Below are positions 1 through 5,950 of a stretch of 6,408 nt of DNA, piece by piece (the first letter of the stretch is position 1; each line of letters begins with the position of its first letter). Origin of the DNA: Erythrobacter sp. UBA2510 (lineage in GTDB: Bacteria > Pseudomonadota > Alphaproteobacteria > Sphingomonadales > Sphingomonadaceae); assembly GCA_002341345.1 (NCBI GenBank), contig DDNW01000199.1, positions 445 through 6,852 of the forward strand, read 5' to 3'. The notes under the pieces were generated by a model, which saw only the letters and a list, made by a program, of their open reading frames with translations, searched no databases and was not told the origin of the DNA. The position numbers and the translations under genes are program-made.

Positions 1-21
1 GGGAGCGGGCCGGAGCCGCAA

Positions 22-44
22 CTGTTTCAGCCTCCCTGAAACAG
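22..44. repeat. Perfect inverted repeat just past the stop of the lysozyme-like gene
   Basis: Two 9-base arms, CTGTTTCAG at 22-30 and CTGAAACAG at 36-44, are exact reverse complements around a 5-base spacer CCTCC. The element begins 4 bases beyond the stop codon of the minus-strand gene ending at 49, so in that transcript it would form a stem-loop at the very 3' end. No T-run follows the stem on the minus strand, so it is not a classic Rho-independent terminator. The inner 8 bases of each arm and the 5-base spacing recur at 5595-5615, again just past a stop codon. It could be a 3'-end stabilising or processing stem, or a protein-binding operator; the sequence alone does not decide. Confidence 0.7.
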
Positions 45-48
45 AAAT

Positions 49-744
49 CTAAGGCTGAGCCACCACCCAGCGTAGCGGCCTGGCAGCGATCGCCAGGTCG
101 CGCTGCGGGTTCGCTGTCCATAAGGTCCACGGACGCCCGGCATAATCGGGCTGGAAGTAGAAGCTGGTCAGCCACAAATCGCGCTCGATCCGGGGGCCCA
201 GCGCATGGCGCTCCTCGAAGGCTTCTGACAGCTTGAGCACTGCGCGTTTGCCAGTATGCCCTTCGACCTGATTGAGGAAGGTCGTCAGCTCCCCCTCGAT
301 CCCCGCTGCGCCCAGCGGTCCGCAATCGTCCGCCGGTTCCTCCAGTGCGACCACGGGCGGCAGCATCTTCGCATCGCGCGGCACGATGGTGACGAAATTC
401 GCTGCCTGATCCTGCGCCGGAATGCATGGCTCGAACACGTGCACCGCTCCATGCGGCAGGTCTGCCGCGGCGGCTTCCTGCCAACGTGCGGCGAAACTCT
501 CGTCGCGCCCATCGCCGCCCCGGCTCGCCTCGAGATAAACGAAATCGGCACCCACCGCCTTCAGGCTGGCGAGAACCACGTCGCCGTCACGCTCGCTCAG
601 CAGTGCGCCCTGGACCGGGAACTCGGCACGCGGCGGCGTCCATTGCCGCGCCTGCCACCAGGCAAAGCCCGCCGCCAGCATGCAGGCGAGCAGCACGGCT
701 GCGCCCACGCGCATGCGCCATTGTCCTGCCTTTCGTCGTGCCAT
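49..744 (-). CDS. Membrane-anchored GH25 (lysozyme)-like protein, probably catalytically dead
   Basis: The 231-residue product starts with a basic N-terminus and a hydrophobic segment at about residues 12-30, then continues as a periplasmic domain resembling alphaproteobacterial glycoside hydrolase family 25 lysozymes. Family-like blocks are GADFVYLEAS (65-74), the HGAVHVFEPC region (98-107), QAANF (113-117), LPPVVALE (128-135) and the C-terminal PWTLW strand (205-209). Active GH25 enzymes use an Asp near the start (GIDVS-type motif), an Asp-x-Glu after LPP, and a late Asp before the end. Here these positions read GALLS (Leu48 for Asp), Ala133-Leu-Glu135 (first Asp lost, Glu kept) and a C-terminus without Asp. 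Cys107 and Cys141 match a cysteine pair I recall from active relatives. Muramidase activity is therefore unlikely; peptidoglycan binding or a structural role is possible. The ATG at 744 has no clear Shine-Dalgarno sequence. The gene follows the UPF0262 gene by 34 bp and is probably co-transcribed. Stop is TAG. Confidence 0.8.
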   Translation of the reverse strand: MARRKAGQWRMRVGAAVLLACMLAAGFAWWQARQWTPPRAEFPVQGALLSERDGDVVLASLKAVGADFVYLEASRGGDGRDESFAARWQEAAAADLPHGAVHVFEPCIPAQDQAANFVTIVPRDAKMLPPVVALEEPADDCGPLGAAGIEGELTTFLNQVEGHTGKRAVLKLSEAFEERHALGPRIERDLWLTSFYFQPDYAGRPWTLWTANPQRDLAIAARPLRWVVAQP

Positions 745-778
745 CGGAATTCGTCTTACTGCCTGAGGTCAGGCCGTT

Positions 779-1279
779 TCAGGCCTTGATATGCAGCACG
801 CAGACCAGCGTGAACAGCCGCCTTGCGGTATCGAAATCGGTGACGATCTTGCCATCGAGCGAGCCAAGCAGGTGCCGTGTGCCCCGGTCGTGGATGCCGC
901 GCCGCGCCATATCGAGCGTCTCGATCTCCTGCGCCGAGGCTTTGCGCAACGCCTTGTAGTAGGAATCGCAAATCGCGAAATATTCGCGCACCACGCGCCG
1001 CAGCCGCGCCATGCCGAGGCCGATTGTGCCCGCATCCTCGCCCTTCGCATCGCGGATATTGAGTGCCAGTTTCCCGTCGATCACTGCCAGATGCAGCTTC
1101 CACGGACCACGATGCCCGTTGTCATGCGCGCGCAAGGGTTTGAACAGATTGTCGCCTTCCAGGTCGCGCAAAGCCACGGCCCGTTCCTGCTCGACATCGG
1201 CATTGCGCGCGATGATCGAGCTCTCGTCGAGCGTGATCTTGTCGATCCTATCGAGGCTGAGTGATGCGTCCGTAAGCAT
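779..1279 (-). CDS. UPF0262 family protein
   Basis: The 166-residue product matches UPF0262, a soluble family of about 155-165 residues found in Alphaproteobacteria and without an assigned biochemical function. Recognisable blocks are a beta-rich start with the ITLDESS motif (15-21), DVEQERAVALRDL (28-40), the GPWKLHLAV strand (58-66), the helical ICDSYYKALR block (103-112), IETLDMARRGIHDRG (119-133), and the closing DFDTARRLFTLVCVLH (148-163). The reading frame is open a further 26 codons upstream. I chose the ATG at 1279 because AGGGAG (1283-1288 on the complement) lies just before it, although only 3 bases away, and because the family begins here. There is no signal peptide or membrane segment. 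It heads a likely two-gene leftward operon with the GH25-like gene and diverges from dnaB across a shared 143-bp region. Confidence 0.85.
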   Translation of the reverse strand: MLTDASLSLDRIDKITLDESSIIARNADVEQERAVALRDLEGDNLFKPLRAHDNGHRGPWKLHLAVIDGKLALNIRDAKGEDAGTIGLGMARLRRVVREYFAICDSYYKALRKASAQEIETLDMARRGIHDRGTRHLLGSLDGKIVTDFDTARRLFTLVCVLHIKA

Positions 1280-1422
1280 GATCTCCCTATTTCGCAGAGT
1301 GCCGCATCTTGTGCAAATGCGAAGTGCATATTTCGGCGGTATCCCCGCTTTCCACATGCCCTGACAACGGCAATTTGGCTATAGGCCTTGCAGCCCGGCA
1401 ATGGCGCGCGCATCAGGGGCGG
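1280..1422. promoter_or_regulatory. Divergent promoter region of the UPF0262 gene and dnaB
   Basis: This 143-bp gap separates two genes transcribed away from each other and must hold promoters for at least one of them. No convincing paired sigma-70 hexamers are seen. CTGACA (1361-1366) and TATAGG (1380-1385) resemble -35 and -10 boxes for dnaB but are only 13 bases apart, too close to act together. A dyad of TTCGCA (1291-1296) and TGCGAA (1318-1323), and GTGCA repeated at 1311-1315 and 1324-1328, are the only internal symmetries, and both are weak. The ribosome-binding sites of both genes lie at its ends. Confidence 0.45.
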
Positions 1423-2943
1423 ATGCCCGAAGAAGACCTCCTGATCCGCTCATCATCCCGCGACGAAGGCACCACGCTGCCCGCCGGACGCGCCCTGCCC
1501 GCCAACCTTGAGGCGGAGGCCGCTTTTCTGGGCGCTGTGCTGATCGATAACGGGCTGATCGAGGAACTGATGGTGCCGCTCAGGCCTGAGCATTTCCACG
1601 CGCCACTTCACCGCCGCTTGTACGAGAAGATTACCGGGCTGGTCGATCGCCAGATGGTCGTGACCCCGGTCACCCTCAAACCCTATTTCGAGGCCGACGA
1701 ATCGCTCGCCGAGCTGGGTGGCACCTCCTACCTCGCGCGGCTGACCGCCGACGGACAGGGCCTGCTCGCCCCACGCGAACTGGCCCAGCAGATCTATGAT
1801 CTCGCGCTGCTGCGCGAGCTGGTCAGCGTAGGTCGCGAGCTCGTCGAAAATGCGCTCGATACGTCGGAGGACGTCGAACCGATGCGCCAGATCGAGGAGG
1901 CCGAGGCGCGGCTGTTCGAAGTGGCCGAGGGCGCGAGCGGCGCGAGCGAGGCGGACAGCTTCCGCAGCGCCAGCTCCAAGGCGCTGGAAATGATCGAGAC
2001 GGCGATCAATTCGGGTGGCCATGTCTCGGGCAAGACCACCGGCTTCACCTCGATCAACGACAAATGCGGCGGCCTCCATGATTCGGACCTCATTATCCTT
2101 GCCGGGCGTCCGGGCATGGGGAAGAGCTCGCTCGCGACCAACATTGCCTTCAACTGTGCCGACCGGCTGCTGCGCGATCAGCGCGACGGGATCGAAAAGT
2201 CGGTTGGCGCCGGTGTCGCTCTGTTCAGCCTCGAAATGTCGAGCGACCAGCTCGCCACGCGTATCCTGGCCGAGCAGGCCGGTATCCCCTCCGAAGCGTT
2301 GCGCATGGGCAAGCTGAGCCGCGAGGATTTCCAGCAGCTGTCCTATGCCAGCCAGCGTCTGGCGGAACTGCCCCTCTATATCGATGATACGCCCGCGCTG
2401 AGCATCTCCGCCCTGCGCACCCGTGCGCGCCGGCTGAAGCGCCGCCACAATATCGGCCTGATCATCATCGACTATCTGCAATTGTTGCAGGGCTCGCGCC
2501 GCAGCCAGGACAACCGCGTCAACGAAATCTCCGAGATCAGCCGCGGCCTGAAAACGCTGGCCAAGGAATTGCAGGTTCCGGTCATTGCGCTCTCGCAGCT
2601 CAGCCGTGCGGTCGAACAGCGCGACGACAAGCGCCCGATGCTCTCTGACCTGCGCGAATCGGGCTCGATCGAGCAGGACGCGGACATGGTCTGGTTCATT
2701 TTCCGCGAGGATTATTACGTCGCCTCGCGCGAACCCAAGGTCGCGTTCGGCAATGACGATGCCAAGACCCACGATGCCCATGCGGCCTGGGCGGCCGAGA
2801 TGGAACGGGTCCATGGCCTTGCCGAACTGATCGTCGCCAAGCAGCGACACGGCTCGACCGGCAAGGTGCGCATGCGCTTCGAGGCGCGGATCACAAAGTT
2901 CAGCGATCTGGCCGAGGGCGATTACGGCAACGACTACGATTGA
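1423..2943 (+). CDS. dnaB: Replicative DNA helicase DnaB
   Basis: The 506-residue product is the hexameric helicase that unwinds DNA at the replication fork and interacts with primase. The N-terminal DnaB domain spans about residues 24-125 (PANLEAEAAFLGAVLID onwards), followed by a helical linker and a RecA-like motor from about 200. Walker A is GRPGMGKSS (228-236, Lys234), the catalytic Glu is in SLEMS (Glu271), Walker B is LIIIDYLQL (346-354, Asp350), and SQLSRAVEQR (391-400) is the next helicase motif. The KQRHGSTGK segment (473-481) carries the basic finger residues. Length is slightly above E. coli DnaB (about 470). The extra residues sit mainly in short insertions near 250-264 and 438-466, which I recall as usual in alphaproteobacterial DnaB. 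There is no intein. The frame is open to 1309, but the ATG at 1423 is preceded by AGGGG at 1415-1419 and begins just before the conserved domain. Stop is TGA. Confidence 0.97.
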   Translation: MPEEDLLIRSSSRDEGTTLPAGRALPANLEAEAAFLGAVLIDNGLIEELMVPLRPEHFHAPLHRRLYEKITGLVDRQMVVTPVTLKPYFEADESLAELGGTSYLARLTADGQGLLAPRELAQQIYDLALLRELVSVGRELVENALDTSEDVEPMRQIEEAEARLFEVAEGASGASEADSFRSASSKALEMIETAINSGGHVSGKTTGFTSINDKCGGLHDSDLIILAGRPGMGKSSLATNIAFNCADRLLRDQRDGIEKSVGAGVALFSLEMSSDQLATRILAEQAGIPSEALRMGKLSREDFQQLSYASQRLAELPLYIDDTPALSISALRTRARRLKRRHNIGLIIIDYLQLLQGSRRSQDNRVNEISEISRGLKTLAKELQVPVIALSQLSRAVEQRDDKRPMLSDLRESGSIEQDADMVWFIFREDYYVASREPKVAFGNDDAKTHDAHAAWAAEMERVHGLAELIVAKQRHGSTGKVRMRFEARITKFSDLAEGDYGNDYD

Positions 2944-2968
2944 TCGCCAGCCGCCGCCGCCCAGCCAC

Positions 2969-2993
2969 CACGCCCGTGCCAGCGTGCGATTTT
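2969..2993 (+). terminator. Weak possible dnaB terminator
   Basis: CACGC at 2969-2973 and GCGTG at 2982-2986 form a short 5-bp stem with an 8-base loop, followed after three bases by TTTT (2990-2993). The stem is short and the T-run brief, so termination would be inefficient. It lies in the 51-bp gap between the dnaB stop and the rpoZ promoter, where some termination would be expected. Confidence 0.25.
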
Positions 2994-2994
2994 C

Positions 2995-3023
2995 TTGACT
3001 TTAGGCGGGGGCGTCCCTAGGTC
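2995..3023 (+). promoter_or_regulatory. Candidate sigma-70 promoter of rpoZ
   Basis: TTGACT (2995-3000) is one mismatch from the -35 consensus and is separated by exactly 17 bases from TAGGTC (3018-3023), a weak -10 box that keeps the leading TA. Transcription would start about 40 bases before the rpoZ ATG. The good -35 box, ideal spacing and position between two genes support the call; the poor -10 limits confidence. Confidence 0.55.
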
Positions 3024-3069
3024 GCACCTCTCCCGCACAGCTCGTGTTTTTCTAGTTCTGGAGTGCCCT

Positions 3070-3414
3070 ATGGCGCGCGTTACCGTCGAAGATTGCGTCG
3101 ACAAGGTCCCTAACCGTTTCGATCTCGTCCTGCTCGCCGCCCAGCGCGCGCGGGAAATTTCGGGCGGCGCCGATCTCACCGTCGACCGCGATCGCGACAA
3201 GAACCCGGTCGTCGCCCTGCGCGAGATTGCCGAGCAGACCGTGAAGCCCAAGCAGCTTAACGAATCGCTGGTCCAGTCGCTGCAGCGCGTCCTGCCCGAC
3301 GAAGAGGACGAGGCCGATGCGATCGGCTCGCTCAGCCAGTCGGCCGAGGCCATGCGCCTGTCTGCCGCCGCGCCTGCGCGTTCGACCTCGATCGGGGCCG
3401 ATTACGACGGTTAA
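3070..3414 (+). CDS. rpoZ: DNA-directed RNA polymerase omega subunit
   Basis: The 114-residue product is the omega subunit, which binds the beta-prime C-terminus and helps assemble and stabilise RNA polymerase in the cytoplasm. The family start MARVTVEDC is exact, followed by [14 protein letters not shown] (15-28), the main conserved helix, and [15 protein letters not shown] (44-58), the second conserved helix. A charged, acidic tail rich in Asp, Glu, Ser and Ala follows, longer than in E. coli omega (91 residues) but normal for Alphaproteobacteria. The ATG at 3070 has GGAG at 3060-3063 with 6 bases of spacing. The same frame extends upstream to a TTG at 2995, but that TTG is part of the -35 box. 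The gene appears monocistronic, with its own promoter and a strong terminator at 3437-3469. The spoT/rsh gene that often sits beside rpoZ is not in the window. Confidence 0.96.
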   Translation: MARVTVEDCVDKVPNRFDLVLLAAQRAREISGGADLTVDRDRDKNPVVALREIAEQTVKPKQLNESLVQSLQRVLPDEEDEADAIGSLSQSAEAMRLSAAAPARSTSIGADYDG

Positions 3415-3436
3415 TCCCGTCACTAATCCGGATTTC

Positions 3437-3469
3437 AAAAAGGGCCGTGCCGCGAGGCGCGGCCTTTTT
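3437..3469 (+). terminator. Rho-independent terminator of rpoZ
   Basis: A GC-rich stem, left arm 3437-3451 and right arm 3456-3469, pairs with one bulged G and one G-T wobble around a GCGA tetraloop (3452-3455). It ends in TTTTT at 3465-3469. The matching AAAAA at 3437-3441 means it could also stop transcription arriving from the right. It begins 22 bases after the rpoZ stop. Confidence 0.92.
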
Positions 3470-3593
3470 CGTTGGGTCGTTCACCCCCACCTCGCGCTAA
3501 ATTGCCCCCATCCGGAACGCCTGCAATTCACTCGCCACAAGCACCGCAAAACCCGCTACTAGCCCCTGCGAACAGCGGATAACGGGCAATCTG

Positions 3594-4328
3594 ATGGCGA
3601 CCATTGCGGTCTATAGCGTGAAAGGCGGCGTCGGGAAGACGACCATGGCGGCGAACCTCGCCTGGTTTTCGGCTACCGTGTCCTGCCGCAGGACGCTGCT
3701 GTGGGACCTTGATGCTGCGGGTGGCGCTGGCTTTCTCTACGGGCTCGATCCGGATAAGCGCGCCAAGGCCGGATCGCTCTTTGACAGGGATGCCACTGCC
3801 GCCGACCTGATCCAGCACACCGCCTATGACCGGCTCGATCTGCTGCCCGCCGATGAGAGCCTGCGTGAACTCGACACGGTGCTGGCGCGGATGGGCAAGA
3901 AGAAGCGACTGGCCAAGCTCGCCGCCGACCTGTCGCGCAAATACGAGCGCATCATCCTCGATTGCCCGCCGGTCCTGAACGAGATCAGCGCGCAGGTCGT
4001 GCGCGCCGCCGACTGCATCATCGTACCGCTGCCGCCCTCGCCACTCTCGAGCCGCGCCTTCGAACTGGTGACGAAGGAGATCAAGCGCCACGCCAAGGTC
4101 CATCCGCCGATCCTGCCCGTGCTCTCCATGCTCGACATGCGCCGCAACCTCCACCGCGAGGCGCGCGCTACAAATCCCAACTGGCCTGCCATCCCGCAAG
4201 CCAGTGCAGTCGAGCAATGCGCGGTCCTGCAACGCCCGGTGGGCGACTTCGCCCCGTCGAGCCCGGCGGCGCGCGCCTTTGGTCAGCTATGGACGGCGAT
4301 TGAGCGAAAGCTGACGCAAAAGGGCTGA
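3594..4328 (+). CDS. Orphan ParA/MinD-family ATPase
   Basis: The 244-residue product is a small ParA-type ATPase of the deviant Walker A class, which dimerises on ATP and commonly positions DNA or protein cargo on the nucleoid or membrane. The deviant Walker A is KGGVGKTT (10-17) with signature Lys10. Walker A' is LLWDLDAAGG (35-44), where the usual DLDPQGN reads DLDAAGG. Walker B is RIILDCPP (119-126, Asp123), and VPLPPSPLSSRAFE (144-157) is the following family block. There is no N-terminal helix-turn-helix, unlike plasmid P1-type ParA, and no C-terminal amphipathic helix as clear as in MinD. No parB, parS cluster, minC or minE is in the window, so it is unlikely to be the main chromosome-partition ParA. 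The ATG at 3594 has a weak ACGGG (3582-3586). A DUF3667 membrane protein follows 55 bp downstream on the same strand, with no terminator visible between them. The cargo is unknown. Confidence 0.87.
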   Translation: MATIAVYSVKGGVGKTTMAANLAWFSATVSCRRTLLWDLDAAGGAGFLYGLDPDKRAKAGSLFDRDATAADLIQHTAYDRLDLLPADESLRELDTVLARMGKKKRLAKLAADLSRKYERIILDCPPVLNEISAQVVRAADCIIVPLPPSPLSSRAFELVTKEIKRHAKVHPPILPVLSMLDMRRNLHREARATNPNWPAIPQASAVEQCAVLQRPVGDFAPSSPAARAFGQLWTAIERKLTQKG

Positions 4329-4383
4329 CTTTTTCTTCGCAGTCGCACTATCGTTGGCTCCGGGGTACGTACGGGGGCCCGGC

Positions 4384-5445
4384 ATGAGCGATATTGGCGA
4401 GGGCATCGGCAGCGCGATTTCGGGCGGTCTGTTCGCCCGCGTGCTCGAACCGGATACCGGCGCGCGCGAGCGCGGGCCCCACGATCCGGACAATTGCCTT
4501 AATTGCGGAACCACGCTGATCGGTGCCTATTGCCACGCCTGCGGGCAGAGCGGCCACATCCACAGCTCGATCGGGGCGTTCATGCACGACCTGCTGCACG
4601 GCGCGCTGCACCTGGAAGGCAAGATGTGGCGTACCTTGCCGCTGCTGGTGCTGCGACCCGGCAGGCTGACCCGCCGCTATATCGAGGGCGCCCGCGCCCG
4701 CTTCGTATCGCCCATGGCGCTGTTCCTGTTCGCCGTGTTCCTGATGTTTGCCGCCTTTCAGGTGATGGGCATCACGATGACCACCGATGTCGCGCCCAAT
4801 TTCCCCAGCCGCGAAGAATTCGCCAAGGCGCAGGAGGAATTGCAGAAGAAGGCGCAGGAGGCGCGCGAGGAATATGAGGCTCTGGCGGCCGACTCGCCCG
4901 AAATCGAGGCCGCGCGCGACCGCATGGAAAATGCCGAGGATGCGGCGACAAGCTTGCTGGATACCCAGCAATTCGCCGCGATCGGATCGAACCCCGGCAC
5001 CAGCTACAAAAGCGGGGTCCCGTGGATCGACAAGATGATCGGCAAGTGGCAGGCCAATCCCGGCCTCATGCTCTACAAGCTACAGGCCAATGCCTATAAA
5101 TTCAGCTGGATGCTGATCCCGCTGTCGCTGCCCTTCGTCTGGCTGATGTTCGCGTGGAAACGACGCTTCAACGCCTACGACCATGCGATCTTCATCACCT
5201 ACTCGCTCAGCTTCATGACGCTGCTGTTCATCATGCTGTCGGTGCTGGGCAAGCTGGGCATGGCGCAGGGCTGGCTGCTGACCGCCGCTGTCACTATCCC
5301 GGCACTGCATCTCTACAAGCAGATGAAGGGCACCTATCAGTTGTCGCGCTTCTCGACGCTGTGGCGGCTGGCGTTCATGCTGGTCTCCATCTTCGTTATC
5401 CTGCTGATATTCCTGCAATTGCTTCTGGCTCTGGGTGCCTTCTGA
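4384..5445 (+). CDS. DUF3667 zinc-ribbon membrane protein
   Basis: The 353-residue product resembles the DUF3667 family of unknown function. A cytoplasmic zinc ribbon uses Cys38, Cys41, Cys50 and Cys53 (CLNC then CHAC). A conserved amphipathic region (62-108) ends in basic residues before membrane segment 1 (109-128). Residues about 129-238 form a soluble loop containing a charged coiled coil (143-185, Glu/Lys/Ala-rich). Four more hydrophobic segments follow at about 240-258, 267-289, 295-311 and 326-351. Basic residues before segment 1 (Arg102, Arg104), after segment 2 (Lys259-Arg261) and around 312-328 place the N-terminus and zinc ribbon inside, and the coiled coil and short C-terminus in the periplasm. 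The ATG at 4384 has GGGGG (4373-4377) six bases upstream. An in-frame TTG at 4354 would add only ten unconserved residues. A terminator starts one base after the TGA. It may share a transcript with the ParA-like gene. Confidence 0.85.
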   Translation: MSDIGEGIGSAISGGLFARVLEPDTGARERGPHDPDNCLNCGTTLIGAYCHACGQSGHIHSSIGAFMHDLLHGALHLEGKMWRTLPLLVLRPGRLTRRYIEGARARFVSPMALFLFAVFLMFAAFQVMGITMTTDVAPNFPSREEFAKAQEELQKKAQEAREEYEALAADSPEIEAARDRMENAEDAATSLLDTQQFAAIGSNPGTSYKSGVPWIDKMIGKWQANPGLMLYKLQANAYKFSWMLIPLSLPFVWLMFAWKRRFNAYDHAIFITYSLSFMTLLFIMLSVLGKLGMAQGWLLTAAVTIPALHLYKQMKGTYQLSRFSTLWRLAFMLVSIFVILLIFLQLLLALGAF

Positions 5446-5446
5446 C

Positions 5447-5501
5447 ACGCAAAAATGGCGCTCTCCCGGCTGAAAGAACGCCATCTTCTTTTGCGTTTTT
5501 T
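5447..5501 (+). terminator. Rho-independent terminator after the DUF3667 gene
   Basis: ACGCAAAA (5447-5454) pairs with TTTTGCGT (5489-5496), and the adjacent ATGGCG (5455-5460) pairs with CGCCAT (5479-5484), with CTTC (5485-5488) bulged on the right side. The 14-bp stem is followed by TTTTT to 5501. It begins right after the TGA at 5443-5445, so it clearly ends the plus-strand transcript. Confidence 0.85.
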
Positions 5502-5524
5502 CGGTGCCAGCCTCGGTGCCAGCC
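5501..5524. repeat. Two tandem copies of a 12-bp unit
   Basis: TCGGTGCCAGCC occurs twice head-to-tail, at 5501-5512 and 5513-5524, immediately after the T-run of the terminator. The copies are identical. This is non-coding convergent spacer, and slippage during replication would explain it. Confidence 0.85.
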
Positions 5525-5581
5525 CACGCCCCTTCCCAGCCTCCCGACAGGATAAACTTTGGGGGGGCAGGAGGGGGTGTG
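5525..5581. repeat. Long imperfect hairpin in the convergent spacer
   Basis: The arms 5525-5545 (starting CACGCCCCTTCC) and 5561-5581 (ending GGAGGGGGTGTG) pair at 18 of 21 positions. Fifteen are Watson-Crick, three are G-T wobbles, and there is one 3-by-3 internal loop at 5537-5539/5567-5569. The loop is 15 bases, 5546-5560. The wobbles pair properly only in RNA read from the plus strand; on the minus strand they become A-C mismatches. It may be a dispersed palindromic element of the REP type or an additional bidirectional stop structure. It includes a run of seven G residues (5561-5567). Confidence 0.7.
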
Positions 5582-5594
5582 CCGGTGCCGTGCA

Positions 5595-5615
5595 TGTTTC
5601 AGGTAAACTGAAACA
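5595..5615. repeat. Second copy of the TGTTTCAG/CTGAAACA inverted repeat
   Basis: TGTTTCAG (5595-5602) and CTGAAACA (5608-5615) are perfect reverse complements around a 5-base spacer GTAAA. Arms and spacing are the same as in the element at 22-44, while the spacer sequence differs. It starts 9 bases after the tautomerase stop codon on the minus strand. No T-run follows. Whether it works as DNA or RNA is undecided. Confidence 0.7.
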
Positions 5616-5624
5616 GCATGCAGG

Positions 5625-5861
5625 TCACGCAGCCTTCAGGCGATGCACCCGCTGGGTCGCCTGATTGATCATCTGCGCGTCGAGCGGCTGACCGCCAATG
5701 CCCCAGTCGCCTTCGCGGGTTTCGAAGATGCGTACCCAGGTCTTGTCGCGCATGCCTTCGCCCTCGATGCCGATCATGGCTTCGGTGACGTCCTTGATCA
5801 TCTGCGCCTTTTCTTCCTTGCTGAAGACATTCTCGATGAGATCGATAGTAACGAGCGGCAT
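5625..5861 (-). CDS. 4-oxalocrotonate tautomerase family protein
   Basis: The 78-residue product is a small beta-alpha-beta tautomerase of the 4-OT superfamily. These oligomeric enzymes use the N-terminal proline, exposed after removal of Met1, as the general base in keto-enol tautomerisation. The sequence begins MPLVTIDLIE, so Pro2 becomes the catalytic Pro1. The helix SKEEKAQMIKDVTEAMI (14-30), the second strand around KTWVRIFE (40-47) and the WGIGG loop (53-57) follow the family plan. Length is slightly above the 62 residues of classic 4-OT. There is no signal peptide. The substrate cannot be told, and no aromatic catabolic genes are nearby, so a role in meta-cleavage degradation is not supported. 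The ATG at 5861 has a good AAAGGA site (5869-5874 on the complement) with 7 bases of spacing. It diverges from the winged-helix regulator gene. Confidence 0.88.
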   Translation of the reverse strand: MPLVTIDLIENVFSKEEKAQMIKDVTEAMIGIEGEGMRDKTWVRIFETREGDWGIGGQPLDAQMINQATQRVHRLKAA

Positions 5862-5893
5862 ATTCAGTTCCTTTCTTTTTGATGCCAGACCCC

Positions 5894-5904
5894 TCCGGTC
5901 CGGA
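5894..5904. promoter_or_regulatory. Palindrome in the tautomerase/regulator intergenic region
   Basis: TCCGG T CCGGA is an 11-bp perfect dyad centred on 5899, 33 bases upstream of the tautomerase ATG. A second 8-bp palindrome, GAACGTTC, lies at 5926-5933. Both fall in the 112-bp divergent spacer, where an operator for the adjacent winged-helix regulator would be expected. Short GC-rich palindromes are common by chance, so this is only a candidate. No clear sigma-70 promoter could be picked for either gene. Confidence 0.3.
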
Positions 5905-5950
5905 TGAGCCTTGCTAACCCGACCAGAACGTTCATGCTTGGAGACGATCT

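Noticed and set aside
682..690. Possible lipoprotein lipobox (LLAC, residues 18-21) in the GH25-like protein
   Set aside because: The hydrophobic stretch continues well past the Cys, which fits a membrane anchor better than a cleaved lipoprotein signal.
1348..1356. A DnaA-box-like sequence, CTTTCCACA, upstream of dnaB
   Set aside because: It matches only 7 of 9 bases of the consensus, stands alone, and no AT-rich unwinding region is near.
1280..1357. A 26-codon extension of the UPF0262 protein
   Set aside because: UPF0262 proteins start near the ATG at 1279, which has AGGGAG just upstream; the extension has no family similarity.
1309..1422. A 38-codon N-terminal extension of DnaB from a TTG
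   Set aside because: The extension is unlike DnaB, lies in the divergent promoter region, and a better ATG with AGGGG is at 1423.
1453..2850. A 465-codon open frame on the minus strand opposite dnaB
   Set aside because: It mirrors the GC-rich codon pattern of dnaB, resembles no family and lies entirely within a certain gene.
2995..3069. A 25-codon extension of RpoZ from a TTG
   Set aside because: The TTG is part of the likely -35 box, and the omega family starts exactly at MARVTVEDC with a good ribosome-binding site.
4365..4372. The 8-bp palindrome GTACGTAC before the DUF3667 gene
   Set aside because: It is short with no symmetric flanks, so chance is the simplest explanation.
5080..5595. 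A 171-codon minus-strand open frame at the 3' end of the DUF3667 gene
   Set aside because: It is antisense to a supported gene and runs through the terminator and repeats; the product is Gln/Glu-rich and low in complexity with no recognisable family.
22..5615. The paired palindromes as ends of a mobile element
   Set aside because: The intervening 5.5 kb holds core genes such as dnaB and rpoZ and no transposase or integrase, so it is not a transposable unit.
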